Below are positions 1 through 10,125 of a stretch of 64,000 nt of DNA, one piece after another. Below the pieces are notes generated by a model. That model saw nothing but the letters and a program-made list of their open reading frames with translations, had not been told where the DNA came from and made no database searches. Source of the DNA: RH-AL1 sp965198715 (GTDB lineage Bacteria > Pseudomonadota > Alphaproteobacteria > Rhizobiales > Beijerinckiaceae); NCBI GenBank assembly GCA_965198715.1, contig CBDAPV010000002.1:1488001-1552000 (forward strand), written 5' to 3'. Position 1 is the stretch's first letter; each line of letters starts with the position of its first letter. Both the position numbers and the translations under genes were made by a program.

Positions 1-201
1 GACGAGAGCCTCTCCGGTCTGCGCCGCGGCGACTTGGTGTTCTGGCCCGGCCACATCGGTATCATGAGCGATGCCGAGATGTTGATCCACGCCAACGGAC
101 ATCACATGCTGGTCTGCAAAGAGCCGCTTTGCGAAGCACGAAGACGCATCGCCGCGGTGGCAAACCTAGCAACGATTACATCGATCCGCCGCCTGACTTG
201 A
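1..201 (+). CDS. NlpC/P60-family peptidase, C-terminal end (5' end outside window)
   Basis: The open frame enters from the left edge and ends with TGA at 199-201, giving the last 66 residues. The fragment contains 'RGDLVFWPGHIGIMSD' followed by 'LIHANGHHM', which is the catalytic His block and the third polar position of NlpC/P60 (C40) cysteine peptidases. The active-site Cys block lies upstream, outside the window. Such enzymes cleave stem peptides in peptidoglycan (D-gamma-glutamyl-diamino acid type) and many alphaproteobacterial members carry N-terminal SH3-like domains, but neither substrate nor domains can be checked here. Confidence is good for the family and low for exact specificity. 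Confidence 0.8.
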   Translation, partial: DESLSGLRRGDLVFWPGHIGIMSDAEMLIHANGHHMLVCKEPLCEARRRIAAVANLATITSIRRLT

Positions 202-433
202 TGAATGATAGGACGCTCGTTAAAAAGCCATCGGCCTACCATCTTTTGCGCCGGCAACGCTTCGGCCGTGCCTTGCCTTGACCGCGTTTGCCTCATACCT
301 CTCGTCACAATCGACAAGGCCGAAGGTTTGGGTTCGCATGGTTGTGCCATGCGTCGAAGGCTTGGGAACTCTTCGAGAGACGCACCGTGCGATTTGCGCG
401 GCGACATGCTTAATGACTCTAAGGAATGCCTCT

Positions 434-643
434 ATGGCGACAGGTACGGTCAAGTGGTTCAACGGCGAAAAGGGCTATGGCTTCATCCAGCCCGACGATG
501 GCGGTAAGGACGTGTTCGTCCACATAAGCGCGGTCGAGCAGGCTGGCATGCGCAATCTTCAGGAAGGCCAGAAGATCGAGTTCGAAGTCGTCGCCGACCG
601 CCGCACCGGCAAGTCCGCCGCCTCGAACCTTCGTGCGGCCTGA
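434..643 (+). CDS. Cold-shock protein (CspA family)
   Basis: This 69-residue protein is a single cold-shock domain that binds single-stranded RNA/DNA and acts as an RNA chaperone. It begins MATGTVKWFN and has the RNP1 block 'KGYGFI' and the RNP2-like block 'VFVHIS', both intact. The ATG at 434 is chosen because it matches the family N-terminus exactly; the frame stays open upstream but that extension is not family-like. A weak purine-rich site (AAGGA) lies about 8 bases upstream. The 230-bp gap before the gene has no other convincing gene and probably holds the structured 5' leader usual for csp genes. A strong terminator follows. The numbered paralogue (cspA, cspD etc.) cannot be assigned. 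Confidence 0.95.
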   Translation: MATGTVKWFNGEKGYGFIQPDDGGKDVFVHISAVEQAGMRNLQEGQKIEFEVVADRRTGKSAASNLRAA

Positions 644-670
644 TCCACGTCTCTTCTTACCGCAACATCT

Positions 671-702
671 GGACCCCGGCCTCGTGCCGGGGTCTTTTTT
701 TT
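671..702 (+). terminator. Rho-independent terminator after the cold-shock gene
   Basis: A perfect stem GACCCCGGC / GCCGGGGTC with a 5-base loop is followed by a run of eight T residues on the plus strand. It lies 28 bases after the cold-shock stop codon and just before the convergent aapJ end, so it serves the plus-strand gene. Confidence 0.92.
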
Positions 703-707
703 GCTCG

Positions 708-1772
708 TTACTGGACCGGGGCGGCGTAGAGCAAGCCGCCGGCGGTCCATGGCGCATTGAGGCCGCGCTTGATCTTCAGCCTCGATCCTTCACCCAGATT
801 GCGCGCGAAGAGGTCGCCGTAATTGCCGACCGTCTTGATGATCCGGTAGGCCCAGTCTGCGCTGAGCCCCAGGCCCTCGCCGAAATTGCCCTCGGCACCG
901 AGCAGGCGCTTCACGCGCGGGTTGTCGCCGTTCGCCATCGCGTCCACGTTCGCCTGGCTCACGCCCATCTCCTCGGCATTGATGATCGCGTCGAGCGTCC
1001 AGCGCACGATCTCGAACCATTGATCGTCGCCCTGCCGCACCGCCGGTCCCAGCGGCTCCTTGGAGATGATCTGCGGCAGGATGACGTTGCTCTCGGGGTC
1101 GGCCATGGCGGCGCGGATCACGAAGAGCGCGGACGCATCGCTCGTGTAAGCGGCGCATTTGCCGTCGCGGTAGCCCTTCTCGGCCTCCTCGGCCGTCGGG
1201 AAGGCCTTGGGTGCGTAGGGAAGGCCGCGACCGTGGAAGTAATCGGCGAGATTCAGTTCCGTCGTGGTGTCCTGCTGGACGCAGATGCTCTTGCTGGACA
1301 GGTCCGCGGCTGAGCCGACGCCCAGGCTGCGTTTCACCATAAAGCCCTGGCCGTCGTAGTAGATGATCCCGGTGAACAGGATGCCGTGGGCGCTCTCGCG
1401 GCTGAGCGTCCAGGTCGTGTTGCGGCTGAGCACGTCGATCTCGCCGTTCTGGAGCGAACTCAGCCGGGTCTTGGCGGTCTCAGGCACGAACTCGACCTTG
1501 CCCGGATCGCCGAAGACGGCAGCGGCGACGGCACGGCAGAAGTCGACGTCGAAGCCGCTCCAACGACCGGAAGCATCCACCTCGCCGAAGCCGGGATAGG
1601 CCGTGCTTGTCCCGCAACGCACCGCGCCCCGCTTGCGCACGGCCGCGAGCGTCGAACTGGCCGCCGGAGTCGACGTTACGCGGCTGTCGCTCTCCGCCGC
1701 CTCAAGAGCGGCGGTGGGCCAGAGCAGGAAAGCGCCGAGAGCGACCGCAACGAACCTCAAGCCACCACCCAT
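708..1772 (-). CDS. aapJ: General L-amino-acid ABC transporter, periplasmic binding protein (AapJ/BztA type)
   Basis: The 354-residue product is a periplasmic solute-binding protein of the polar amino-acid family (SBP_bac_3). A signal peptide (MGGGLRFVAVALGAFLLWP..., Ala-rich cleavage region) precedes 'LAAVRKRGAVRCGTST', 'GFDVDFCRAVAAAVFGD' and 'VLSRNTTWTLSRE', which are typical of AapJ. Family members are about 340 residues, so the gene is complete. The start at 1772 is chosen because the frame's first Met, 16 codons upstream, would put charged residues before the signal peptide. In most relatives aapJ is followed by aapQMP (permeases and ATPase); here it ends next to the convergent cold-shock gene, so this copy is an orphan that must use permeases encoded elsewhere. 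Confidence 0.9.
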   Translation of the reverse strand: MGGGLRFVAVALGAFLLWPTAALEAAESDSRVTSTPAASSTLAAVRKRGAVRCGTSTAYPGFGEVDASGRWSGFDVDFCRAVAAAVFGDPGKVEFVPETAKTRLSSLQNGEIDVLSRNTTWTLSRESAHGILFTGIIYYDGQGFMVKRSLGVGSAADLSSKSICVQQDTTTELNLADYFHGRGLPYAPKAFPTAEEAEKGYRDGKCAAYTSDASALFVIRAAMADPESNVILPQIISKEPLGPAVRQGDDQWFEIVRWTLDAIINAEEMGVSQANVDAMANGDNPRVKRLLGAEGNFGEGLGLSADWAYRIIKTVGNYGDLFARNLGEGSRLKIKRGLNAPWTAGGLLYAAPVQ

Positions 1773-1845
1773 CACGGCGCCTTCGCCGCGGGAAGGGTTG
1801 CGCGTCAGGACGCCCGTCATGTCAAGAGAGCGGCCGCAGTGAACG

Positions 1846-2166
1846 TCAGCGAGAGGCGACGCGCTGCGTCTCGAAATGCCGCTTCATACGTTCCCAGTCG
1901 CGAGGCTCGCGGGTGGCGCGCACGAACTGCGTGCCTTTGCGCGTGAGCTTGCGGAAGAGCCAGTAGCTCGGCTCGTCGTCGTGGCCGGCGCCGTCGATAT
2001 ATTCAAGATCGAGCAGCGCATCGAGGCTGGCCTCAACCTGCGCCGGCGTGCGCCCGAACGCCACGGCCTCCTCCGTGAGCGAGAGCACGACCGTCGTCCT
2101 TGGCGACAACTGCCGCACCTCCAACGAGAACATCAAATCACGCAGTAGTTCGACGTCATACTCCAT
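1846..2166 (-). CDS. DUF2513-like small protein
   Basis: The 106-residue protein begins 'MEYDVELLRDLMFSLE' and ends with 'LTRKGTQFVRATREPRDWERMK', which matches the N- and C-terminal signatures of DUF2513 proteins: a short winged-helix-like fold of unknown function, often found in prophages and mobile DNA. The middle 'TPAQVEASLDALLDLEYIDG' fits a helix-turn-strand arrangement. No phage genes surround it. It lies 73 bases upstream of aapJ in the same direction but there is no sign of functional linkage. Confidence 0.7.
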   Translation of the reverse strand: MEYDVELLRDLMFSLEVRQLSPRTTVVLSLTEEAVAFGRTPAQVEASLDALLDLEYIDGAGHDDEPSYWLFRKLTRKGTQFVRATREPRDWERMKRHFETQRVASR

Positions 2167-2395
2167 CGTGCGCGGGTTCCTCGAGACGCCAGTTTTAGCG
2201 GTTCGGTGACAGATCCGTGGACCCTTGTCGAGGCACGGGCGCTCCCGCCGTCGACAGAGGGGTGGGCGACCGCCGCGACAGCCCCATATCGATTCGGAGC
2301 CGGTGGCGCGCCAAGGCGTCCTGCCGGACCATCCTCTTCAAACCCGCTCTGCCAGCGCAAAGCGCGGCTCTGTGCGGCATTCCCGAGGCTTATCG

Positions 2396-3214
2396 ATGAC
2401 CCAACCTCTGCTGACACTGAATGATGCGCGCAAGTTGCCGCAGCTCGGCTTCGGCGTGTTCAAGGTGCCGCAGGACGAGGCGACCGAGACCGTCACCCTT
2501 GCCATCCAGTCCGGCTACAAGGCGATCGACACCGCCGCGATCTACGGCAACGAGGAAGGCGTGGGCGCCGCCTTGGCCCAGGCCAACGGGCATGGTCCGA
2601 TAGCGTTGACCACCAAGCTCTGGAATGACAAGCACGAGCCCGGCAAGGCCAAGGGCGCCCTGGAGGAGAGCCTGCGCAAGCTCGGTCGCGACAGCGTCGA
2701 CCTCTATCTCATCCACTGGCCGGTTCCCTCAAGCGACTTCGTCGCCACCTGGAAAGCCATGATCGGCTTCCGCGACGCCGGCCTCGCAAAGTCGATCGGC
2801 GTCTCCAACTTCACGCGCGGCAACCTGGAGGCGATCATCGACGCCACCGGTTTGGTGCCGGCAATCAACCAGATCGAGCTGCACCCCACCTTTCAGCAGT
2901 CCGAACTGCGCAAGTTCCACGAGGACAAGGGGATCGTCACCGAATCGTGGAGCCCGCTTGGCCAGGGCGCCGGGCTGAAGAAGCCGGAGATCGAGGCGAT
3001 CGCCATCAAGCACGGCAGGACACCGGCTCGGGTCGTGCTGCGCTGGCACCTCAACCTCGGGCTGATGGTGATCCCGAAATCCTCGACGCCCTCGCGCATC
3101 AAGGAGAATTTGGACGTGTTCGATTTCGAACTCGACGCCAACGATCACGCCGCCATCGCCGCGCTTGACGATGCCGGTGGACGCATCGGTCCTGATCCGA
3201 CCAAGTTTGGCTGA
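2396..3214 (+). CDS. Aldo/keto reductase (2,5-diketo-D-gluconate reductase type)
   Basis: The 272-residue protein is a complete monomeric (alpha/beta)8 aldo/keto reductase that reduces carbonyl compounds with NADPH in the cytoplasm. The catalytic tetrad is visible: Asp and Tyr in 'AIDTAAIYGNE', Lys in 'LTTKLWND', and His in 'LYLIHWP'. The cofactor-binding block 'VIPKSSTPSRIKEN' is near the C-terminus. Length and motifs place it in the DkgA/AKR5-like group; the substrate cannot be inferred. The ATG at 2396 is selected because it directly precedes the family N-terminus; the upstream extension of the frame is not family-like. Confidence 0.92.
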   Translation: MTQPLLTLNDARKLPQLGFGVFKVPQDEATETVTLAIQSGYKAIDTAAIYGNEEGVGAALAQANGHGPIALTTKLWNDKHEPGKAKGALEESLRKLGRDSVDLYLIHWPVPSSDFVATWKAMIGFRDAGLAKSIGVSNFTRGNLEAIIDATGLVPAINQIELHPTFQQSELRKFHEDKGIVTESWSPLGQGAGLKKPEIEAIAIKHGRTPARVVLRWHLNLGLMVIPKSSTPSRIKENLDVFDFELDANDHAAIAALDDAGGRIGPDPTKFG

Positions 3215-3407
3215 TCGGCGCCGGGTCAGTGGGTCTTGCGTTGAAAAAGGAGCGGTGCACAGCGCACGACTGGCGCTCGGAGCGGCGGCACGGTCAGGGC
3301 TGATCGCGTCGGCCCTATGCTAGTTTCTTGACAGGCTGGCGCACCGGGCGCTCTTGCGGCGGCGTCTTTCGCCGTTCTCCGGCGGCAGAGGCGTCTCGCA
3401 CGACACA

Positions 3408-6400
3408 ATGAGGATCATGGTGGCTTCCCCGCTGCTCAGGGCGCTCGCTTCTGTCGTCGGCGTCAAGCGGAAAGGCGAGCGTGCCTTTTTCGACGACGCC
3501 TATTACCGCCGCTCGTACGCCGACGTCGCGGCCACCGGAGTCGATCCGTTCTCGCATTTCGCGGGCCACGGCTGGCGCGAGGGCCGCAACCCGTCGGCGA
3601 GCTTCAACACCTTGTTCTACCGAGACTATAATCTCGACGGTGCCGACATCGATCCCCTCGTGCACTGGATCGCGGCCGGCGCGGCCTCCTCCGGGCTGCC
3701 GGTGACGCCGGCGACGCCCGAAAGCTTTCTCGCCGTGCAGCGCGGCGTCGTCGTCGAACATTTCGACCTCGCCTTCTACGTGTTGCAGGGCGGCGCCCCT
3801 GTGGGCGATCCCATCGCCCACTACCTCGCCGAAGGCTGGCGAGCGGGATTGTCGCCGAGCCCGCATTTCGATCCCGGCCGCTACGTCGAGGAAAACCACT
3901 TCGTCGCCGCACTCGGCGTGAGCCCATTCTACCATTGGTGCTCGCAGCGCCGGCTTCGCACCGCCCCCTTTGAGGCCGCGTCGGCAAGGCCGCCCGTTCC
4001 CGCGAGCGAAATCCGCCGAGTGGTCGAGCCGGAGTTCGACCGAGCCTATTACCTCGCGCGGCAGGCCGACGTGCGCGAGGCCGGTCTCGATCCGCTGAAG
4101 CACTTCCTGGAACATGGCTGGCGCGAGCGGCGCGATCCGCACCCGCTCTTCGACAACTTCTATTATCTTAACCGCAACCGCGACGTCGCGTCCGCGCGCC
4201 TCAACCCGTTCTACCATTATCTCACGATCGGCCGCGCCGAGCGGCGGCGTGCCAACCCCGTCGGCGCCGAACTGTACCCACCGATGCGGGCGCCGGCGGA
4301 TTGGAGCCGGGCGGTGCCGGCAACGGACGTCGCCGGCGCGGATTGGATCGTCGTCATTCCGGTCTACCGCGGCTACGACGAGACGATGGCCGCGGTGCAC
4401 GCGGTGCTGAGCGCGCCCCAGCGGGTCCGCTTCGCGCTCCACCTCGTCAACGACCGGTCGCCCGATGCCGAACTCGTCGCGGCGCTGGAGCGCCTCGCCG
4501 GGCAAAGCCTTTTCTCCTACGAGGTCAATGCGCAGAACCTCGGCTTCGTGAAGACGTGCAATCGCGCGCTGCGCGCCTTCGCCGACAAGGAGGTGGTGCT
4601 GCTCAACGCCGACGCCCTGGTGTTCGGCGATTGGCTCGACCGCATGGCCGCGCATGCCCGCCGCGACCCGACCATCGCGACGATCACCCCGCTGTCGAAC
4701 AACGCCACGATCTGCTCCTATCCCTCCGTCAACGCCAACAACCTGATCGAGCCCGAAGTCGACGCCGCGGCGCTCGATCGCCTGGCCGCCACGACCAATG
4801 CCGGACGGGTGAGCGACGTGCCGACTGGGGTCGGCTTCTGCTTCTTCATGAGCCGTGCGAGCCGCCGAGCCATCGGCCTGTTCGACGAGGAAGCCTTCGG
4901 GCGCGGCTATGGCGAGGAGAACGACTTCTGCCTGCGCGCCGCCAAGGCGGGCTTCCGCAACGTTCTCGCCGAGGACATCTTCACCTACCACCGCGGTGAG
5001 GTCTCCTTCGTCGATATCGCCGCGAGCGAGTACGCCCCCGGGCAGAAGGCGCTCCAGCGCAAGCATCCCGACTACCTCGCCCGCGTCGGCCAGCACCTGC
5101 GCGCCGATCCGGGATTGTTCGGACGCATGCGGCTCGACCTGCGACGGCTCGCCCGCTTCGCCGGCCCGCGTACGATGGTGATCGTCTCGCACGCGCTGGC
5201 CGGCGGCATCGTCACGCACATCCAGCATCTTGAAGCGCGCCTGCGCGACGAGGGCATCGTCGTGGTGCACCTGCGCGTCGGCGTGAAGGATCGCTGGAGC
5301 GTGGAGGTCGCCTCCGACGATCCGGACGCGCCCTTCCTGCCCAATCTGCCGCCGACATCGATCCATCAGGTCGGCGACCTGCTGGCGGAGTTCATCGGCT
5401 GGCTGGCCCCGCTCGCGATCCACCTGCACTCGCTCGTCGGGTTCGACTGGCGCGCCACGGGTGCGCTATTCGATCTCGTCCGAGCCGTCGGCGCGCCCTA
5501 CTATTTCACGCTGCACGACTATTCCGTGGTCTGCCACCGCAACGACCTCGTCCTGACCAATGGACGCTACTGCGGCCTTCCCGCTGTGGACGTGTGCCGA
5601 CTCTGCGTCGCCGGCGATCGCTCATATCCCGAGGCGCTCGATCCTGCCGTCCGCCGCACCTGCTACGACGCCTTCCTGCGCGGCGCGCGAGCCGTCTTCG
5701 CGCCCTCGAACGACATCGCGGAACGGCTGCGAGCCGCCGGCGCGGGCTACGCCGTCATCGTGCGCCCGCACGAAGAATCCGAGATTGCGGTTCCTCGCCT
5801 TGCCGGACCCTCGTCCGATGCGGCGATCGTCGAGGTGGTCACGGTCGGCGCGATCGGGGTCCACAAGGGGTCGCGCGTTCTGCTGAGCCTCGCTCGCGAC
5901 GCCAAGGCCCGCAAGCTGCCGATCCGCTTCCACCTCGTCGGTTACTCCGATGTCACCGAAGAGCTGAAAGGCGCCGGCGTCGTCGAGACCGGGCGTTACC
6001 GCGACGATGCCGAGGCCGCCGGACGCGTCGCCGCGCTCCGCCCCTCCTGCATCCTCCTGCCATCGATCTGGCCGGAGACCTTCTGCTACACGCTCTCTAT
6101 GGCGTTCAGACTCGGCGTGCCGCCGGTCGTCTTCGATCTCGGCGCGCAGGCCGAGCGTGTGACGCGCGCCGGGTTCGGCTTTGTGCTGCCGACGACCGCG
6201 CTCGACGACATCGGCGGCCTCAACGATCGGCTGCTCGCGCTGCAGATCGCCGCGCGGCCCCTGGAGCCGCTGCCGGCGGCGGTCGTCTATCCAAGCTTGA
6301 TGCGCGACTACTATGGCCTCCTCGTGCCGCCCGGAACCGCGGCATTCGCGCCGCCGAGCGACAGGGGGCGGCGGGACGATGCGTCGCGCGCCGCGGCGCT

Positions 6401-6425
6401 TCACGCCTTGGATCGCGAGCCGTGA
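3408..6425 (+). CDS. Bifunctional glycosyltransferase (N-terminal repeats + GT2 + GT4)
   Basis: This is a protein of about 1005 residues. Residues 20-310 hold several copies of an aromatic repeat of the form F-x-x-x-Y-Y ... D-V-x-x-x-G-x-x-P-x-x-H-[YF] ... G-W-R-E-G-R (for example near residues 28-70 and 208-290), a module found in large bacterial surface glycosyltransferases. A GT2-type domain follows (about 320-570) with 'VVIPVYRGYDETM', 'VVLLNADALVFGDW' and 'GRGYGEENDFCLRAAKAGF'. A GT4-like domain (about 590-980) has 'VIVSHALAGGIVTHIQ' and 'VTVGAIGVHKGSRVLL'. It probably adds two sugars in capsule, O-antigen or surface-glycan assembly. It stands about 4 kb from the main exopolysaccharide cluster and has no obvious operon partner. 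An alternative ATG is at 3417. Confidence 0.85.
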   Translation: MRIMVASPLLRALASVVGVKRKGERAFFDDAYYRRSYADVAATGVDPFSHFAGHGWREGRNPSASFNTLFYRDYNLDGADIDPLVHWIAAGAASSGLPVTPATPESFLAVQRGVVVEHFDLAFYVLQGGAPVGDPIAHYLAEGWRAGLSPSPHFDPGRYVEENHFVAALGVSPFYHWCSQRRLRTAPFEAASARPPVPASEIRRVVEPEFDRAYYLARQADVREAGLDPLKHFLEHGWRERRDPHPLFDNFYYLNRNRDVASARLNPFYHYLTIGRAERRRANPVGAELYPPMRAPADWSRAVPATDVAGADWIVVIPVYRGYDETMAAVHAVLSAPQRVRFALHLVNDRSPDAELVAALERLAGQSLFSYEVNAQNLGFVKTCNRALRAFADKEVVLLNADALVFGDWLDRMAAHARRDPTIATITPLSNNATICSYPSVNANNLIEPEVDAAALDRLAATTNAGRVSDVPTGVGFCFFMSRASRRAIGLFDEEAFGRGYGEENDFCLRAAKAGFRNVLAEDIFTYHRGEVSFVDIAASEYAPGQKALQRKHPDYLARVGQHLRADPGLFGRMRLDLRRLARFAGPRTMVIVSHALAGGIVTHIQHLEARLRDEGIVVVHLRVGVKDRWSVEVASDDPDAPFLPNLPPTSIHQVGDLLAEFIGWLAPLAIHLHSLVGFDWRATGALFDLVRAVGAPYYFTLHDYSVVCHRNDLVLTNGRYCGLPAVDVCRLCVAGDRSYPEALDPAVRRTCYDAFLRGARAVFAPSNDIAERLRAAGAGYAVIVRPHEESEIAVPRLAGPSSDAAIVEVVTVGAIGVHKGSRVLLSLARDAKARKLPIRFHLVGYSDVTEELKGAGVVETGRYRDDAEAAGRVAALRPSCILLPSIWPETFCYTLSMAFRLGVPPVVFDLGAQAERVTRAGFGFVLPTTALDDIGGLNDRLLALQIAARPLEPLPAAVVYPSLMRDYYGLLVPPGTAAFAPPSDRGRRDDASRAAALHALDREP

Positions 6426-6464
6426 TCGGCTAGACCGCCTCTTCCTTGACCCGCAGGCATTCCC

Positions 6465-7724
<1,260 letters not shown>

Positions 7725-8100
7725 TAATCGAAGATGAGTTTTCCACCCGCCGTCGATCTCCTGCATTAGCTTAAAAAGGCTATACCTCTCCGCCGGCAAT
7801 TGACGGCATGGCTTACTTGGACAAGATGGATTGTAGAAAGCATGTGCCGTATCACATTTACGATCGCATGCTTGCCTGCATCGTTGGCTACGCTTTCGCC
7901 GCGGCCGCTAACACTGTAATTGACACCGAGACTGGCGCCAGGATTTTTGCGCCTGACAGAAACCTCGTGACGCCGAACGAAGGCGGATACCAGAGGGGCA
8001 TTTCACGGCGATCAAGACAGCTGAAAAGCTGCCTTTGCTCGGATCACGCCGGACTACGAGGTGGTGCGCTGGTTGAACCGGCGCGTCGGCTCCCACGACG
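7725..8100. other. Intergenic stretch without a supported gene
   Basis: After trpB I find no family-like gene. A 138-codon plus-strand frame (7808-8224) has no recognisable domain and runs through two unrelated-looking segments. A short reading 'TPDYEVVRWLNRRVGS' in another frame near 8050-8095 looks like decayed coding sequence but I cannot name its source. Base composition is less GC-rich than its surroundings in 7725-8000. Confidence 0.4.
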
Positions 8101-8273
8101 TGGATCATTTCACCCGTGCGCGCGACCTTCACGCCCATCGGCGCGCTGGTCGAGGACATCGGCCAGCCCGGCGTCTTCGCGCTCGGCGCCGGAAGCTTCG
8201 TCGTGGCGGCTGTGCTGGTGCTGACGCTCGGCGTCGAAACGCGCGGGCGGACGCTGGAAGCGATCTCGAGGTG
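8101..8273 (+). pseudogene. C-terminal remnant of an MFS transporter
   Basis: The frame ending with TGA at 8271-8273 reads 'ISPVRATFTPIGALVED' and then a hydrophobic helix 'FALGAGSFVVAAVLVL' followed by 'ETRGRTLEAIS'. The last element is the classic C-terminal signature of sugar/metabolite MFS transporters (ETRGR-LE-I). The N-terminal eleven helices are missing; the frame has no start and upstream DNA is unrelated. It is therefore the tail of a deleted transporter gene. Confidence 0.7.
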
Positions 8274-8315
8274 AGGCCGAGCGCGGGACCCGCGCTAATC
8301 CTCGCCCTTGCGCCC

Positions 8316-9521
8316 TCACTTCTCCGCCTTGAGCCCGCGCCGACCCACCAGCGCGTCGTAGACCATCGCCTTGAGCACGGCGCGATGGCGGAAGCGCTGG
8401 CGCGGCGCCTGCGCCATGAAGACGACGAAGAGGTCCTCGGCCGGGTCGACCCAGAACATCGTGTCGGCCATGCCGGTCCACATGATCTCGCCGAGCGAGC
8501 CGGGGAACGGCGCGGCACCCTCGGCGCGGCGTACCGCGAAGCCGAGGCCGAAGCCGAAGCCCGGCTCGACCATCGAGCCCGGCGCCAGCACGATGCCGGT
8601 CTCCGGCCCGATGTGATCGGCGGTTGCCCACCGCAGCGTCGCCTGCGACAGCAATAGCGCGTCGCTGGTCATGCCATCGGCGAGCAGCATGCGGCAGAAG
8701 GCTGCGTAATCGTCGAGTGTCGAGACGAGACCCGCGCCGCCCGCCTCCAGCAGCGGCTCGCGGCGCGGATCGACAAAAAGCCGACCGCCGGGCAGCAGTT
8801 CCCCGACGAAGGGCTCGGCGATGCGGCCGTGATCGTCCGTATCGGGAACGTAAAAGCCGGTGTCGACCATGCCGAGCGGCGCGACGAGTCGCTGGTGCAG
8901 CACGGCGCCGAGCGAGCGCCCCGCCGCCACCTCGACGACCCGTCCGAGGATTTCGGTGGCGTGGCCGTATTCCCAGACCGTGCCCGGGTGCTGCGCCAGC
9001 GGCAGGGCGGCCAGACGATCGGCGAAGGCCTCGTTGTCGACGTCGGGCGCGCCGACGTCGGCCGCGGCGTAGAGCGCCGCGACGGGGCCGTCGTTGCGCT
9101 CGTAGATCAGTCCGGCCGTGTGGCGCAGCAGGTCGTGCACGGAGGGCGGGCGTACCGGTTCAATCTCGCGGCCCTGCACCAGCACGCGCACGTCGGCGAA
9201 GGCCGGGATGAAGTCGGCGATCGGCTGCGACAGGTGCAGGCGACCCTCGGCCGCCAGCATGACGGCCGCCAGCGAGACCAGCGGCTTGGTCATCGAGTGG
9301 ATGCGGAAGATCGTGTCGAGCGTCATCGGCGCGCCGGAGGCACGGTTGCGGTAACCCCAGGCGCGCTTCAGCACCGTCTCGCCCTTGCGCTCGATAAGCA
9401 GCACGGCGCCGGGAATCAGGCCGCGCGCGACCTCGACGTTGAAGAAATTCTCGATGCGGGTCAGGCGCGCGCCGGAGAAGCCCGCGATATCGGCGAGACG
9501 GCCGTCGGTGTCGCTCATCAT
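8316..9521 (-). CDS. Serine hydrolase of the beta-lactamase/DD-peptidase (class C) fold
   Basis: The protein has 401 residues. The catalytic SxxK motif is 'SMTK' at about residues 76-79, preceded by 'DTIFRIH' as in class C esterases. A YxN-like block is present as 'WEYGHATEILG', with His where penicillin-binding enzymes have Asn, a common variant in EstB-type esterases. No signal peptide is visible, so it is probably a cytoplasmic esterase, transacylase or amide hydrolase. It is co-directional with the RBBP9-like hydrolase gene just upstream, 7 bases away, so the two are likely co-transcribed. The start may be 9521 or the next codon, 9518. Confidence 0.85.
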   Translation of the reverse strand: MMSDTDGRLADIAGFSGARLTRIENFFNVEVARGLIPGAVLLIERKGETVLKRAWGYRNRASGAPMTLDTIFRIHSMTKPLVSLAAVMLAAEGRLHLSQPIADFIPAFADVRVLVQGREIEPVRPPSVHDLLRHTAGLIYERNDGPVAALYAAADVGAPDVDNEAFADRLAALPLAQHPGTVWEYGHATEILGRVVEVAAGRSLGAVLHQRLVAPLGMVDTGFYVPDTDDHGRIAEPFVGELLPGGRLFVDPRREPLLEAGGAGLVSTLDDYAAFCRMLLADGMTSDALLLSQATLRWATADHIGPETGIVLAPGSMVEPGFGFGLGFAVRRAEGAAPFPGSLGEIMWTGMADTMFWVDPAEDLFVVFMAQAPRQRFRHRAVLKAMVYDALVGRRGLKAEK

Positions 9522-9528
9522 CGTCGCC

Positions 9529-10080
9529 TCAGGAGAGGGATTTTAGAAAGCCGGCGAAGCGCATCAGTCCCTCGGGCCAGGGGCCGTGCCCACTCTCGTC
9601 GTTGAGGTGCCCGGAGGCGCCGGCGTCGACCAGCTCGACGCCCCATGTCTTGGCGAGAGCCTCGCTGTCTTCGTAGGACCCATAGGGATCGTCGCGGCTG
9701 GCGACGAGGACGGCCGGGAACGGCAGCGGCCCCTCCGGCAGGTCGGCGAACGCCGGATCGACGGTGGCCAGCGTCCGCAGCATCGCGGCGGAGGGCGCGG
9801 CCACCAGGAAGGCACCGACGACCCGCTCGGCGACGCGGTGGGCGGCGTGCACGACGGTCGTCACACCCAGGCTGTGGGCGACGAGGATCGTCGGCTTCGT
9901 CGCCGCCTCGATCGCGGCCACGAGCTCGGCCGTCCAGGCCGGCAGGTCGGGATGGTGCCAATCCTCCTGCATCACGCGGCGCGCGGTGGGCAGCTTCTGT
10001 TCCCAGCGGGAGTACCAGTGGTCGGGAGTGCCACCGGCGAGGCCCGGCACGATCAGGATGTCGACATCGGCTGTGCGCAT
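9529..10080 (-). CDS. RBBP9/YdeN-family alpha/beta hydrolase
   Basis: The 183-residue protein is a small alpha/beta hydrolase. The nucleophile elbow is 'AHSLG' (Ser about 70), the acid is in 'ASRDDPYG' and the His in 'GASGHLND', all in family order. The early 'VPGLAGGTPDHWYSRWE' is a hallmark of the RBBP9/YdeN group, whose bacterial members are serine hydrolases of mostly unknown substrates. The gene is the upstream member of a likely two-gene unit with the serine hydrolase at 8316-9521. Confidence 0.88.
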   Translation of the reverse strand: MRTADVDILIVPGLAGGTPDHWYSRWEQKLPTARRVMQEDWHHPDLPAWTAELVAAIEAATKPTILVAHSLGVTTVVHAAHRVAERVVGAFLVAAPSAAMLRTLATVDPAFADLPEGPLPFPAVLVASRDDPYGSYEDSEALAKTWGVELVDAGASGHLNDESGHGPWPEGLMRFAGFLKSLS

Positions 10081-10125
10081 GGCGTCGGGATAGCAGGCGC
10101 GGCGTGCCTTGCAACCACCCTGGTT

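Noticed and set aside
3315..5429. Minus-strand open frame of 704 codons
   Set aside because: It is antisense to the two-domain glycosyltransferase, has Arg/Gly/His-rich low-order sequence and no family pattern; long antisense frames are expected in GC-rich DNA.
7808..8224. 138-codon plus-strand frame after trpB
   Set aside because: Changes character midway and overlaps the MFS remnant in another frame; no homologous pattern recognised.
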